From: Fen-7 sp041494285
GTDB lineage: Archaea > Halobacteriota > Methanosarcinia > Methanotrichales > Methanotrichaceae
Length of the DNA: 14,016 nucleotides
Direction of reading: 5' to 3'
Assembly: GCA_041494285.1 (NCBI GenBank)
Contig: JBGQAL010000063.1
Location: 1 to 14,016, forward strand
Shown here piece by piece: positions 1 through 8,128 of the stretch. Below the pieces are notes generated by a model. That model did not search any database. It saw only the letters and a program-made list of their open reading frames with translations, and was not told where the DNA came from. Made by a program: the position numbers and the translations under genes. Within the stretch, counting starts at the first letter, position 1. Each line of letters starts with the position of its first letter.

Positions 1-1
1 A

Positions 2-3000
2 ACATCTGTAGTACTCCATGCTAGCTTCGGATTGACAGGAACCCACTCCATATCAGGGGTGAAGTTCAACGACGTCAATGGCAACGGCGTGATGGATTCG
101 GGCGAACTCGGCATTTCCGGATGGGGGATGGTGTTAGACGGGACCACGACCTTCTTTGGGGTCCACATTACTCGTACCGTCAACACGGCATCGGACGGCT
201 CGTATGTCTTCGATCACCTCGTTCCTGGCACGTACAAGATCAGTGAGTTGTCCAGGCCGGGATGGACCCAGACGGCTCCATCCGGTTCTGGATCCTACAC
301 GGTCAACCTTGGAGGTAGCGATGCTGCAAACCAGAACTTCGGCAACCGGGCTGTGACAGCACCTGGAACTGCTGCCATCTGGGGCATGAAGTTCAACGAC
401 CTGGACAACAATGGTGTGAACAATGGCGATCCTGGATTGTCGGGATGGACCATAGTTCTGACAAACAGCACCATGACCAGGACCACGACAACCAACGCCC
501 AAGGCTGGTACAGCTTCACGAACCTGGCTCCGGGAAGTTATAGCGTGAGCGAGCTAGCTCAGCCCACCTGGACCCGGACACTGCCGGGCGGTAGTGGCGT
601 TTACACACTGACCTTGGCATCGGGGGAAAGCAGAGTAGGGATAGACTTCGGCAACAATAACCCACCGCCGATCAACCCAACCTTGACGCCGTTCCCGGCC
701 AGCCCGCAGAAGGTTGGTACCGTGGTGACCTGGACTGCTAGTGCCACAGACCCCAACGGGGATGCCCTGAAGTTCAGGTTCATCCTTAGAAACCCGGGAG
801 GGAGTATTCTTGTGGACACTGGGTACATGAACAACAACGTCTGGACCTGGTACACCGGATCAGCGGGCGGTCAGCCCGGAACCTACCAGGTTGAGGTCAG
901 AATAACCGACGGAAAGCACCCCTCCAGCTCTGACGCTCGCGCGACAGCAAGCTACGCCCTCACTCAGGCCAACAGGCGGCCGGAGGTCGACTTCCTCTTC
1001 GCTGATAGGCCAGATCCACAGTTTGCCGGAAGCTGGATCAAATGGACCGCTGTGGCTCACGACCCTGACGGTGACCAGATTCAATACAGGTACTTCCTCA
1101 GAGGACCAGCGACCGGCGGGTTCTGGGAGGACATGACTGGATGGACCAGGAACAACAAATGGATATGGAGAACATCGCCATTTGACATTGGCGCTAGCGA
1201 GATCCTTGTAGTTGTCAGGGATGGTAACCATGCCGGTCCCAATGGCTGGGACGACTTTGCTGTTGCCAACTACCTGATTATAGGATTGAACCAACCGCCC
1301 GCGATAACCAGCATAGGAACGACCTCACCGAGCCCGCAACCAGCCGGAGCAACCGTCAGGTGGGTGGCCAACGCCATCGATCCGAATGGTGATCCAATCT
1401 TCTACAGGTACTGGCTGAAGGGACCCTCTACGGGAGGGTTCTGGAGAATGGCCCGCGACTGGTCCACAGACAATACCTGGACCTGGGCGACGTCCCTGGC
1501 AGATGCTGGCACCAGTCAGGTCGATGTACAGGTACGGGACGGGTTCCACTCTGGTCCGGATGGATTTGATGATGACGCAGCCTCGCTCTCCACCATCCTG
1601 CCTCCTGACCTGCCGCCTCAGCTAACCAGCCTAGTTACGGACAAGCCCGGCCCACTGCCGGGAGGATTGCCCGTAAGGTGGACCGCCACAGCCACCGATC
1701 CGGACGGAGATCCAACATTGTACAGGTTCTGGCTGAAGGGACCGTCCACGGGAAACAACTGGCAGATAATCCAGGACTGGTCTTACAGCAACACCTGGAT
1801 CTGGGCCACCAGTCCCGCTAATGCCGGTGACTACACAGTGTACGTCTATGCCAGGGACGGTAAGCACGCCGGACCTAATGGTTACGACAGCGCTCTTGGA
1901 ATGGCCTACACTGTGCTCCAGTCCAACAAGCCTCCTCAAATAAGAGGCTTGAATTCCGATCTTCCCAGCCCTCAGTACGCCGGGACATCCATAAGGTGGA
2001 CTGCCACCGCATCGGACCCCGAGCCTGAACCCATTCTCTACAGGTTCTGGCTGAAGGGTCCGTCTACAGGAAACGCTTGGAAGAATGTCCAGGACTGGTC
2101 CTACAACAACGCCTGGATCTGGACGGACAAGCCCTCTGATGCCGGGAACTACACCGTTTACGTCTACGCAAGGGATGGGTGGAATGCAGGTCCGAACGGG
2201 TATGATAGTGCCCTGGGCCGGACTTTCTCTCTTTCCAACCCAGCAACCGTTAAAATGGTAACCTCTGGTCCCGCACCAAAGGATAAGCCTTCTATGATAT
2301 ACACGGGCGAAGGCTATCTCATGGCCTATCAGTCGTGGGATCTAGGGAACACCAACAACGGAGACATTTTCCTCCAGAAGTTTGACCCACTGTGGGGCTC
2401 GACTGGAAATGCTTGGGCAACCAATGATACGGCCTTCCAGGACTCACCGTCAGCGATCTCCTCCGGCGGAAACAACTACGTTGCATACGTCTCCAACGAG
2501 ACCGGCAACATGAACATCTTCCTGAAGAAGTTCGACGCCAACCTGAACCTGATCGATACCAAACAGCTTACCGACTCCCCGGTCGATCAGGACTCGCCCT
2601 CGCTCATCCAGGTGGGCAACGAGTTCTATCTGGCCTACCAGTCCTGGGACACAGGATCGGACAACGGCGGTGACATCTTCGTTTCGAGGTTCGATCAGGA
2701 CTGGAACCTAATCGGCAGGGTTCAAGTAACGGATCTCACGACGTACCAGGATCATCCATCGATTACCTTCGATGGCGCAAACTTCAACGTGGCGTATGCC
2801 TCCAGGGAGACGGGGAATCTGGAAATCTTTGTCAAGAGGTTTGACGAGAACCTGAACTACTTGGACACAAGACAGATTACCAAAGACACTTCGGATCAGG
2901 ACTACCCATCGCTGAACTACACCAGTGGTGTGTTCAATCTCCTGTACAGTTCGAAGAAGGGCGGAAACTACGACGTTTACATCAACAGGTTCGACAGTAC

Positions 3001-3175
3001 CTGGAAGCCAATAGACAGCACCGATGCAGTGACGACAACAGGCGACATGACGTCAGCAACCTTTGCCTACAGCCCCACCGATGGACTATACTGGCTTGCC
3101 TATGTCTCTAAGGATGTCGAAGGCCAGAACATCTACGTCAAATCCATGAAACTGCCGAGCATACCCACACGTTAG
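2..3175 (+). CDS. Large modular extracellular protein (SdrD-B / Ig-like repeats / propeller), 5' end cut off by window
   Basis: The reading frame is open to the left edge, so the true start and signal peptide lie outside. The first possible start inside is a TTG at 32, and residues below count from it. Two SdrD_B-type domains come first (about 6-106 and 115-208); each opens with G-x-K-F-N-D followed by an Asp/Asn-rich loop and ends in F-G-N, typical of Ca-binding surface stalk domains. Five Ig/cadherin-like repeats follow (about 211-735, period about 106 residues) with motifs such as D-P-x-G-D, Y-R-F-W-L-K-G-P and R-D-G. The C-terminal 310 residues (737-1047) form six propeller-like units carrying D-x-P-S and a K/R-F-D strand. 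No C-terminal membrane anchor or sorting tail is visible; the protein ends after S-I-P-T-R. Family knowledge says such proteins are exported adhesion or cell-envelope proteins; binding partner and function are unknown. It ends ahead of a hairpin terminator at 3224. Confidence 0.85.
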   Translation, partial: TSVVLHASFGLTGTHSISGVKFNDVNGNGVMDSGELGISGWGMVLDGTTTFFGVHITRTVNTASDGSYVFDHLVPGTYKISELSRPGWTQTAPSGSGSYTVNLGGSDAANQNFGNRAVTAPGTAAIWGMKFNDLDNNGVNNGDPGLSGWTIVLTNSTMTRTTTTNAQGWYSFTNLAPGSYSVSELAQPTWTRTLPGGSGVYTLTLASGESRVGIDFGNNNPPPINPTLTPFPASPQKVGTVVTWTASATDPNGDALKFRFILRNPGGSILVDTGYMNNNVWTWYTGSAGGQPGTYQVEVRITDGKHPSSSDARATASYALTQANRRPEVDFLFADRPDPQFAGSWIKWTAVAHDPDGDQIQYRYFLRGPATGGFWEDMTGWTRNNKWIWRTSPFDIGASEILVVVRDGNHAGPNGWDDFAVANYLIIGLNQPPAITSIGTTSPSPQPAGATVRWVANAIDPNGDPIFYRYWLKGPSTGGFWRMARDWSTDNTWTWATSLADAGTSQVDVQVRDGFHSGPDGFDDDAASLSTILPPDLPPQLTSLVTDKPGPLPGGLPVRWTATATDPDGDPTLYRFWLKGPSTGNNWQIIQDWSYSNTWIWATSPANAGDYTVYVYARDGKHAGPNGYDSALGMAYTVLQSNKPPQIRGLNSDLPSPQYAGTSIRWTATASDPEPEPILYRFWLKGPSTGNAWKNVQDWSYNNAWIWTDKPSDAGNYTVYVYARDGWNAGPNGYDSALGRTFSLSNPATVKMVTSGPAPKDKPSMIYTGEGYLMAYQSWDLGNTNNGDIFLQKFDPLWGSTGNAWATNDTAFQDSPSAISSGGNNYVAYVSNETGNMNIFLKKFDANLNLIDTKQLTDSPVDQDSPSLIQVGNEFYLAYQSWDTGSDNGGDIFVSRFDQDWNLIGRVQVTDLTTYQDHPSITFDGANFNVAYASRETGNLEIFVKRFDENLNYLDTRQITKDTSDQDYPSLNYTSGVFNLLYSSKKGGNYDVYINRFDSTWKPIDSTDAVTTTGDMTSATFAYSPTDGLYWLAYVSKDVEGQNIYVKSMKLPSIPTR
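662..2240 (+). repeat. Five in-frame Ig-like protein repeats, period about 318 bp
   Basis: Repeat starts are near 662, 974, 1292, 1610 and 1928, spaced 312 to 318 bp. Each begins with a Pro-rich linker (x-P-P), then W-T-A-T/S-A-x-D-P-x-G-D, then Y-R-F/Y-W-L-K-G-P, a Trp-rich centre and a R-D-G-x-x-x-G-P-x-G turn. The last two units (1610 and 1928) are also very similar in DNA, for example at 1719-1760 and 2037-2078, so that duplication is the most recent. They lie inside the surface-protein gene. Confidence 0.8.
2242..3160 (+). repeat. Six propeller-like blades arranged as alternating pairs
   Basis: About 50-residue units each begin with a D-x-P-S signature (last unit degenerate) and end in a strand carrying F-D. 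Blades 1 and 3 share A-Y-Q-S-W-D and a G-D-I-F strand, whereas blades 2 and 4 share S-x-E-T-G-N and K-K/R-F-D. The region therefore seems to have grown by copying two blades at a time. The fold is inferred from the repeat pattern, not from a structure. Confidence 0.6.
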
Positions 3176-3223
3176 CATAGATGTACGTCGGCAGAGAAAG
3201 TGCCTGCAAAGTAAGGAAAAATA

Positions 3224-3256
3224 GAGATGGCGTATAAGCGCCATCTCGACTTTTTT
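3224..3256. terminator. Hairpin terminator between convergent genes, probably bidirectional
   Basis: A perfect 9-bp stem (GAGATGGCG at 3224-3232 and CGCCATCTC at 3239-3247) has a 6-nt loop, followed after three bases by TTTTTT at 3251-3256. On the other strand, the A-rich run at 3217-3221 gives a T-run after the same stem. It lies 48 bp after the stop of the plus-strand surface-protein gene and 120 bp after the end of the minus-strand DNRLRE-like gene, so it could serve both. Confidence 0.75.
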
Positions 3257-3270
3257 CGGCCTGAAGCCCA

Positions 3271-3280
3271 ATTATATAAG
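3271..3280 (+). promoter_or_regulatory. TATA-box-like site without an obvious sense gene
   Basis: ATTATATAAG at 3271-3280, followed by TAA, matches the archaeal TATA consensus and resembles the ATTTTATAAGTAA site at 11561. Transcription from it on the plus strand would start near 3303 and run antisense into the 3' end of the DNRLRE-like gene. No convincing plus-strand gene follows. Confidence 0.3.
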
Positions 3281-3367
3281 TAAACGAAGTAATTAACCTA
3301 TTTAGTCTTGTTAACCGGCGTACATTTTGCTGATTCACCGAATATCATTTTCCAAGAGTTCTTTCAT

Positions 3368-4081
3368 TTACCTGGTCTTCTTGAGAATAGTGCCTCTATT
3401 CATGTCAGTTCTAGCTACTTTATTTATCTCTGTGCGATTGATTAAGGCGGAAACCGGCGAGGCAATATTGGTCTTCAGGTTCTCCTCAAACGGGTACGGC
3501 ATTACCAAGAGACATGGTCTTGCGTCGCTGTTTGTCGACTTGAACTCGACGCTGTAGTTTTTATCGCTGAAGGCCATCAGAAGGAATGATACCTTACCGC
3601 CTTTTGTTTTAGCTTCCTTGAGGATCTTGGACACGTCGAACACTTGGCCATCGTTCGTGCTCACTTCCATCTGGCTTATGTCATTCTTCTGAATCAGGCT
3701 CAATATTGGCTCCATGTTGGCAATGAAACTCAAGTAACCTGAGTTCTCGTCCCAGTTAGATCCCATGGGCATTAGTACGACCAAATTGGTTGCATTTGAG
3801 CTCTTCGTTACGTTTGCTACCCTGAGGACGAGAATTCCTATGTCGGTATCCGAAATGTTCAGGCCGGAGATATTGAACTGTATAATAGATGCAGTTATAT
3901 TGCTTGCGTTTTCACCCGTCTGCATCTCGCATTTAAGGATACTGGTGTTGTTTTGCACCTGCAGGGTTTTCATGTCAATATAAATTGCCTTCGAGGCAGG
4001 AATTTTTGTGGTATCTCCAAAACCAGTGCTCGTCATACCGACGAGGACCAGCAAAATCAGCAAGATCGGCGTTTTATGCAT
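3368..4081 (-). CDS. Exported DNRLRE-like protein, heavily sequon-rich
   Basis: A 237-residue protein with a clear N-terminal signal peptide (basic start, hydrophobic core about 5-17, likely cleavage near F-G/D around residue 22). Residues about 30-210 fit a single DNRLRE-type beta-sandwich: an I-I-Q-F-N-I-S strand (the usual lKFdl position), then a W-x-E-N segment, and a closing A-R-P-C-L-L-V-M-P-Y like the family's RPxLxVxY ending. About ten N-x-S/T sequons are present, suggesting N-glycosylation outside the cell. The ATG at 4081 is preceded by GGGAG about 9 nt upstream. A TATA-like box lies at 4121-4130. In Methanosarcinales such domains occur in surface and matrix proteins; the role here is unknown. 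The DNRLRE assignment is by motif pattern only. Confidence 0.65.
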   Translation of the reverse strand: MHKTPILLILLVLVGMTSTGFGDTTKIPASKAIYIDMKTLQVQNNTSILKCEMQTGENASNITASIIQFNISGLNISDTDIGILVLRVANVTKSSNATNLVVLMPMGSNWDENSGYLSFIANMEPILSLIQKNDISQMEVSTNDGQVFDVSKILKEAKTKGGKVSFLLMAFSDKNYSVEFKSTNSDARPCLLVMPYPFEENLKTNIASPVSALINRTEINKVARTDMNRGTILKKTR

Positions 4082-4120
4082 CCTTCATCTCTCCCAAACG
4101 GTTGATCAATTTAAAGCCAT

Positions 4121-4133
4121 AATATTTAAAATT
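4121..4133 (-). promoter_or_regulatory. TATA-like promoter element for the DNRLRE-like gene
   Basis: Read on the minus strand the site is TTTTAAATATTA, an archaeal TATA-like stretch about 45 bp upstream of the ATG at 4081. With the usual 25-bp spacing transcription would start near 4098, leaving a short leader with the GGGAG ribosome site. The rest of 4134-4313 is AT-rich and shows no gene. Confidence 0.4.
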
Positions 4134-4301
4134 ATAGATCCTCTAGTTTGATCTTGCCCAACAAATTTATTTTTCTGTCACGATTTTGATTCTCTCGTCC
4201 AATTTGATTGTCTCTCGCGGTCGATGAAATTATAGTTCAAAAAATGTCAATCATTGTCGTTGCCACTGGGGTTGTCTCGATGCTGAACGATCCATCGCTT
4301 C

Positions 4302-4308
4302 AAAAAAA
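4302..4308 (-). terminator. Oligo-T stop signal after polC
   Basis: On the minus strand a run of seven T lies 6 nt past the polC stop codon, and a second run of six T follows near 4239-4244. No strong hairpin precedes either, but archaeal RNA polymerase can stop at oligo-T alone, so this is a plausible terminator for the PPC-polC operon. Confidence 0.4.
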
Positions 4309-4313
4309 TGGCC

Positions 4314-7300
4314 TTACATGAAGTCTGCCAGTCCCATCTGCTTGGCTTTGTCGCTCTTGAAGAGCGAATCTATCTCCAACTTTAGGAGCTGCAGCCTCTG
4401 TTTGGTGTAGCTGCTGACACCGTACTCCTCGGCCACTTTTATTGAGACCTCCAGGTACTTCCGCACGCTGCCCTCGTGCACTGTCAGGATCATCCTGCCG
4501 CCGCACTTGGGGCAGACCTCCTTGAGTGGAGGTCGGCGGTACTTAGTGCCACACTTGACGCACCTCACCTTCTGTTTCGAGAAGGCGTGCAGGTTTCCTA
4601 TCAGATCCGGCAGGAAGTGGGAGTTTATGACCCTCTCGGCAACATCAGTCTCATCCACAGCTCGGATCATCCTGGCCAGCTCTAGCTGGGCGTCCATCTT
4701 GTCGATCATGGTCTCCAGGGTCTTGTAGGAGCTGTTCTTCGGCCCAGCCGCTATGTTCGATGTGTCGAAAGAGAAGCCGAAGCCTTCGTACTGGGCGTCG
4801 GAACCAAGCCGTTTCGAGACCAAATCGATCTTACTCTCCAGATCTTTGGGGTTTGCATTGTTCATCGTGGCCGTGTAAAACTCCAGAGGGTAGGAATACG
4901 ATAGGTCCAGGTTGTGGGCTTCCTTATCGACTTCGGCTGGGTTCAGTCTGGTAGTCATGACCAGGGGGGCGTCCATCCTGCCTCCTCGTCTCTCCGGCAG
5001 GTACGACATTGAGAAGTTGATCAGGGAGTCCATGAGCAGCATGACGCAGTCTTCATCGCCGTCGCAATTCCTGCGTTTGGCTGCGTGGAAGAAAGGATGA
5101 CCAAAGCCGGCCGAGGCTGTTGTGTACCCTATGAGCCTGCAGAGGACTCCTGCTGATGTGTGAGGGGCCAGTCCGACGAACAGGGCACCCAAGAGATCCT
5201 CAGACGATCCGGCTTTGTAGTAAGGAGCGAGATTATAAAACTTCACCAATAGATCGTCTACGAACTGTGCGACCTTGAGCAGATAACTGCCAGCATCCTT
5301 GGACAGAATTATGTCCTGGACTTTCAGCTCGCATATCTGGTCGGCACTTGTCAGGAGTTCTCCCTTAAAGTCTTCTGTATACCCGAGCTCCTTTAACTTC
5401 TCCAGGTTGGTGCCTATCTCGTCCGGCCGGAAGTGGGTTAGAGGGAGATCGGTCAGGTCGTATCTGACTGTGCCGTCCTTGAAGATGTTGATCCCGTGCT
5501 TAGCCCGAAGGATGCCCTTCTCCAGAGGCTCAGGGGTTTTGTCCCGCGAGGTCAGACCAATGACGCCTTTAAGGGTATCCGGCTCGCGTTCGTTGAGGTT
5601 GGCCAAGGCCTCTGAATAGAGCTTCTTTACATCGATGTGCATCCTGGACGCTGCCGAGGTCTTTTCGCCGCATCTTGGGCAACGCTCAACGGCTGGAATG
5701 TTGCATTTTGGACAGACTCTTTTTTTGTCCGTGTGTCCCCCGCACTGACACAGGAAGGAAACGCCTTCCTTGCCGCAGCTCCTGCAAACTCGCCGCTCGA
5801 TCTCAACGTCGACGAATCCTGTTGTGTTCCCAAGGGAACGCTTGGCTGCATCCTGGATGGACCTGGACTTGCCTCCGGCGTCGGACGTTGGAAACAGCAC
5901 GTGGGGTGGTGGTTTCATCAGGCGCTTATCGGACTTTTCCGGCCTTCCCATGCGGCATCCTATCCTGGTCAGGGCTCTAGGCATGATGGGAATGCCTGCG
6001 AACCTGTTCGCTGCCTCCAGGGGAGTGCAGTCTAGCATTTCCCAGGTCTTTTTCAACCCGTCAGGATCGATTCCCAAGCAGAGCAGCAGAGGATCGGGAT
6101 CTTCGATGATGATCTTGCTTTCTCTGACCTTGTGAAGAACCAACAGCGTCTCCAGGGTATCCTTCACCGTTGTTGGAAGGATCAGCCTTCCCGAGTCCAT
6201 TGCTCCATCGGAAGAGACCGCAGCAGCAAGGTGTTCGAACTCCTCGGTCGAGATGTCGTGCCAGAGGTAGGTGTGGACAGGGTGGAGGGGCACTCCGTAC
6301 TTTCTGGACAGATCTATAGCTTCCTTGCTGCTGATCTTTTCAAGGCCGACAGGATCTCCTCCTGACTGGACAAGCTCGGCTGCCCACCACTCGTAGCAGT
6401 AGGAAGCCGGTGCCAGGGGTCGGTTGTTCTCCAGGAACTCACCATAGCTTATTAGGATCTCGCCAAGGTCGATTATCTTTGACACGTGCGCCCTGATGGC
6501 GGTGGCCACCGATCTCGGGTCTTTGCTGACCGGCATCCAGGAGAGAACTTCCTCTGCCGAGTCGATCCTGACCAAATCGCCGTTGATGAGTCGGACCGTA
6601 GGGCCCTCTATGGATGTTACCGGAGCGACGGCTGCCGCCTTGCCGGGCTGCTCGACTTTGATCTGGGTACCTGCCGCCATGAACTCTCCCAGGAGGACCA
6701 TAGAAGCGGGGTTGATGCCCGCTGCTGCCAGACCTGTGTTCCTTGCCCTGCCGTACCTCAGCCGAAAGCCGCCGGGCCTGGACGGGTGTGAGAAAACGGG
6801 CCTTCCAGCGATCAGATCTCGCAGAAACTTGGGGCTTGCATCGCTGCTCTCTTTCTTGCTTCCTGCCAGGTCGTCTAGCCACTCCCAGCCCGTCAACCCT
6901 AATTTGGAGACGTGCTTTTTCAGCTTGGGCCTCTTGAGTGCTATGCCTTCAGCAGACACCAGGGCGATTCCACCCCGAACTCGGTTTGTCTCTATTCTTG
7001 CAAGGTCGCGGTAGCCAGAGACCTCTTCTTCCTCGGTTGGCTCGCCTTCTATACAGATGGGGCAGTTTTTGATTATTGTTCTGATCTCGTCGTCTGTCGG
7101 GTTGTACTGCAGGCCAGCCACTCTCTTGTATAGGCCAATCTCCTCAACGTAGCGTTCCACTTCCTCTGGCCTGGCCTTGTAGGCTGCGATCCCCACGCTT
7201 CTGCGGACGTAGTCGGCAACGAGAACGGACAGAGCCTGGGCAGTGCCTCCCGCGCTTCGGATGGGTCCAGCGTAGTAGACTTTGAGGTAGTCCGTTCCAT

Positions 7301-7685
7301 CGTCGTTCTTTCCAAGGGCGACTTTGGCTATTCCCTCGATGGGCGCAGCCACAACGCCCTCTGTGAGCAAGGCAACTGCTGTTCTGATGGCATTTTCAAC
7401 AGCCTCGATCTTGGATGCGTTTGTTCCCAGTTTCCCCTGAGCAAAATCTACGCCGATGGCGAGGGCCGCTTCCTCTCTGCTCAGGCCTCCCTCCTCCAGT
7501 TGCCTGATCCTGGCTGCAATCCCTGGTATGCCGATCAGCTTCTCGACCCTTTCCGCTAGGTCTATTGCGAGAGGAATCTCCACTTCGGTTGACGGGTCCT
7601 TTCCTTTTGACCTGGCCTTTTTGGCAATGTCAAGGGCTTGGTCAAGGCCGAGTTCTAGGGATTCGAAGTACTCGGAAGTCTTCAT
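4314..7685 (-). CDS. polC: DNA polymerase D (family D, PolII) large catalytic subunit DP2
   Basis: DP2 is the catalytic subunit of the archaeal replicative polymerase PolD; its partner DP1 (proofreading exonuclease) is not in this window. The protein is 1123 residues, the usual full length, with no intein. The N-terminal helical region is followed by the conserved G-P-I-R-S-A-G-G-T-A-Q segment and N-C-P-I-C-I-E-G-E-P. A zinc-binding block has cysteines 634, 637, 646, 648, 658, 661, 669 and 672. The RNA-polymerase-like double-psi barrel carries the active-site motif N873-C-D-G-D-E-D, whose D875 and D877 match the metal-binding aspartates known in Pyrococcus DP2. A C-terminal zinc knuckle uses C1042, C1045, C1058 and C1061. 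The last eight residues, Q-M-G-L-A-D-F-M, fit a PCNA-binding PIP box. ATG at 7685 is chosen over an in-frame TTG at 7697 because GGAG lies 6 nt before it and because it overlaps the upstream stop as TGATG, implying translational coupling. Confidence 0.97.
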   Translation of the reverse strand: MKTSEYFESLELGLDQALDIAKKARSKGKDPSTEVEIPLAIDLAERVEKLIGIPGIAARIRQLEEGGLSREEAALAIGVDFAQGKLGTNASKIEAVENAIRTAVALLTEGVVAAPIEGIAKVALGKNDDGTDYLKVYYAGPIRSAGGTAQALSVLVADYVRRSVGIAAYKARPEEVERYVEEIGLYKRVAGLQYNPTDDEIRTIIKNCPICIEGEPTEEEEVSGYRDLARIETNRVRGGIALVSAEGIALKRPKLKKHVSKLGLTGWEWLDDLAGSKKESSDASPKFLRDLIAGRPVFSHPSRPGGFRLRYGRARNTGLAAAGINPASMVLLGEFMAAGTQIKVEQPGKAAAVAPVTSIEGPTVRLINGDLVRIDSAEEVLSWMPVSKDPRSVATAIRAHVSKIIDLGEILISYGEFLENNRPLAPASYCYEWWAAELVQSGGDPVGLEKISSKEAIDLSRKYGVPLHPVHTYLWHDISTEEFEHLAAAVSSDGAMDSGRLILPTTVKDTLETLLVLHKVRESKIIIEDPDPLLLCLGIDPDGLKKTWEMLDCTPLEAANRFAGIPIMPRALTRIGCRMGRPEKSDKRLMKPPPHVLFPTSDAGGKSRSIQDAAKRSLGNTTGFVDVEIERRVCRSCGKEGVSFLCQCGGHTDKKRVCPKCNIPAVERCPRCGEKTSAASRMHIDVKKLYSEALANLNEREPDTLKGVIGLTSRDKTPEPLEKGILRAKHGINIFKDGTVRYDLTDLPLTHFRPDEIGTNLEKLKELGYTEDFKGELLTSADQICELKVQDIILSKDAGSYLLKVAQFVDDLLVKFYNLAPYYKAGSSEDLLGALFVGLAPHTSAGVLCRLIGYTTASAGFGHPFFHAAKRRNCDGDEDCVMLLMDSLINFSMSYLPERRGGRMDAPLVMTTRLNPAEVDKEAHNLDLSYSYPLEFYTATMNNANPKDLESKIDLVSKRLGSDAQYEGFGFSFDTSNIAAGPKNSSYKTLETMIDKMDAQLELARMIRAVDETDVAERVINSHFLPDLIGNLHAFSKQKVRCVKCGTKYRRPPLKEVCPKCGGRMILTVHEGSVRKYLEVSIKVAEEYGVSSYTKQRLQLLKLEIDSLFKSDKAKQMGLADFM

Positions 7686-8128
7686 CAACAACTCCAAAGA
7701 TAAAGGCCGGTCGTTTGATCTTTCTCTCTTACCATTGGCTCGCCCAAGAGCTCAATCAAGAACAGCTCTGCGGCGAATATATTTCCTTGAAGCAGGTGGC
7801 CACCTATTGTTTTGCCGTCGGAGTCGGCTAAAACGACATGGGCATGGACAAAAGGTTTCCCTTCTCTGATGGATACGTTGCCAGTGCATGAAACAAGCTC
7901 TGAGTTCTCTTCAACTAGGAGCTCGCTGTATTCATGAGATTCCTGATCATAGAACGCTATCTCTGCTTGGGTCAGTGCACCTAATACGCTGAACGTACCA
8001 GTGTGGATGCCTTCATCGGCTGCAAGCTCAGAAATCTGGTCCACTAAGTCGGCACCATGATCTAGCCTTACAAGCAGGGACCTGCCTCGCTTAAGCTCTC
8101 TTACAAGCAATCCCATCCCTCGCATCAT
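7685..8128 (-). CDS. PPC/DUF296 domain protein, first gene of the polC operon
   Basis: A 147-residue single-domain protein of the PPC (plants and prokaryotes conserved, DUF296) family. Diagnostic motifs are G-T-F-S-V-L-G-A-L, then H95-A-H97 in P-F-V-H-A-H-V-V-L-A, and G-G-H111 followed by L-L-Q-G and A-E-L-F-L-I-E-L. The His residues fit the metal site seen in prokaryotic PPC proteins. Plant relatives couple this domain to AT-hooks; here there is no AT-hook, so DNA binding is unproven and the molecular role is unknown. ATG at 8128 (with another ATG at 8125) is preferred to the TTG at 8140; the upstream GAGATC is a weak ribosome site. Its TGA overlaps the polC ATG by one base, so the two proteins are probably made together and the context hints at a replication or DNA-related role. 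Confidence 0.85.
   Translation of the reverse strand: MMRGMGLLVRELKRGRSLLVRLDHGADLVDQISELAADEGIHTGTFSVLGALTQAEIAFYDQESHEYSELLVEENSELVSCTGNVSIREGKPFVHAHVVLADSDGKTIGGHLLQGNIFAAELFLIELLGEPMVREKDQTTGLYLWSC

Noticed and set aside
860..1939. Minus-strand open frames opposite the Ig-like repeats
   Set aside because: They repeat with the same period as the plus-strand repeats and have no start signals, so they are mirror artefacts.
3327..3557. Plus-strand open frame of 76 codons after the orphan TATA box
   Set aside because: It is antisense to the DNRLRE-like gene, has no ribosome site and no recognisable motif; the minus-strand gene has a signal peptide and promoter.
6439..7014. Long open frames on both strands within polC (up to 172 codons)
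   Set aside because: They are shadow frames of the well-conserved PolD large subunit, rich in Arg/Ser/Pro and without motifs.
7685..7697. TTG start for DP2 at 7697
   Set aside because: The GGAG ribosome site lies inside that extension and the TGATG overlap points to the ATG at 7685.
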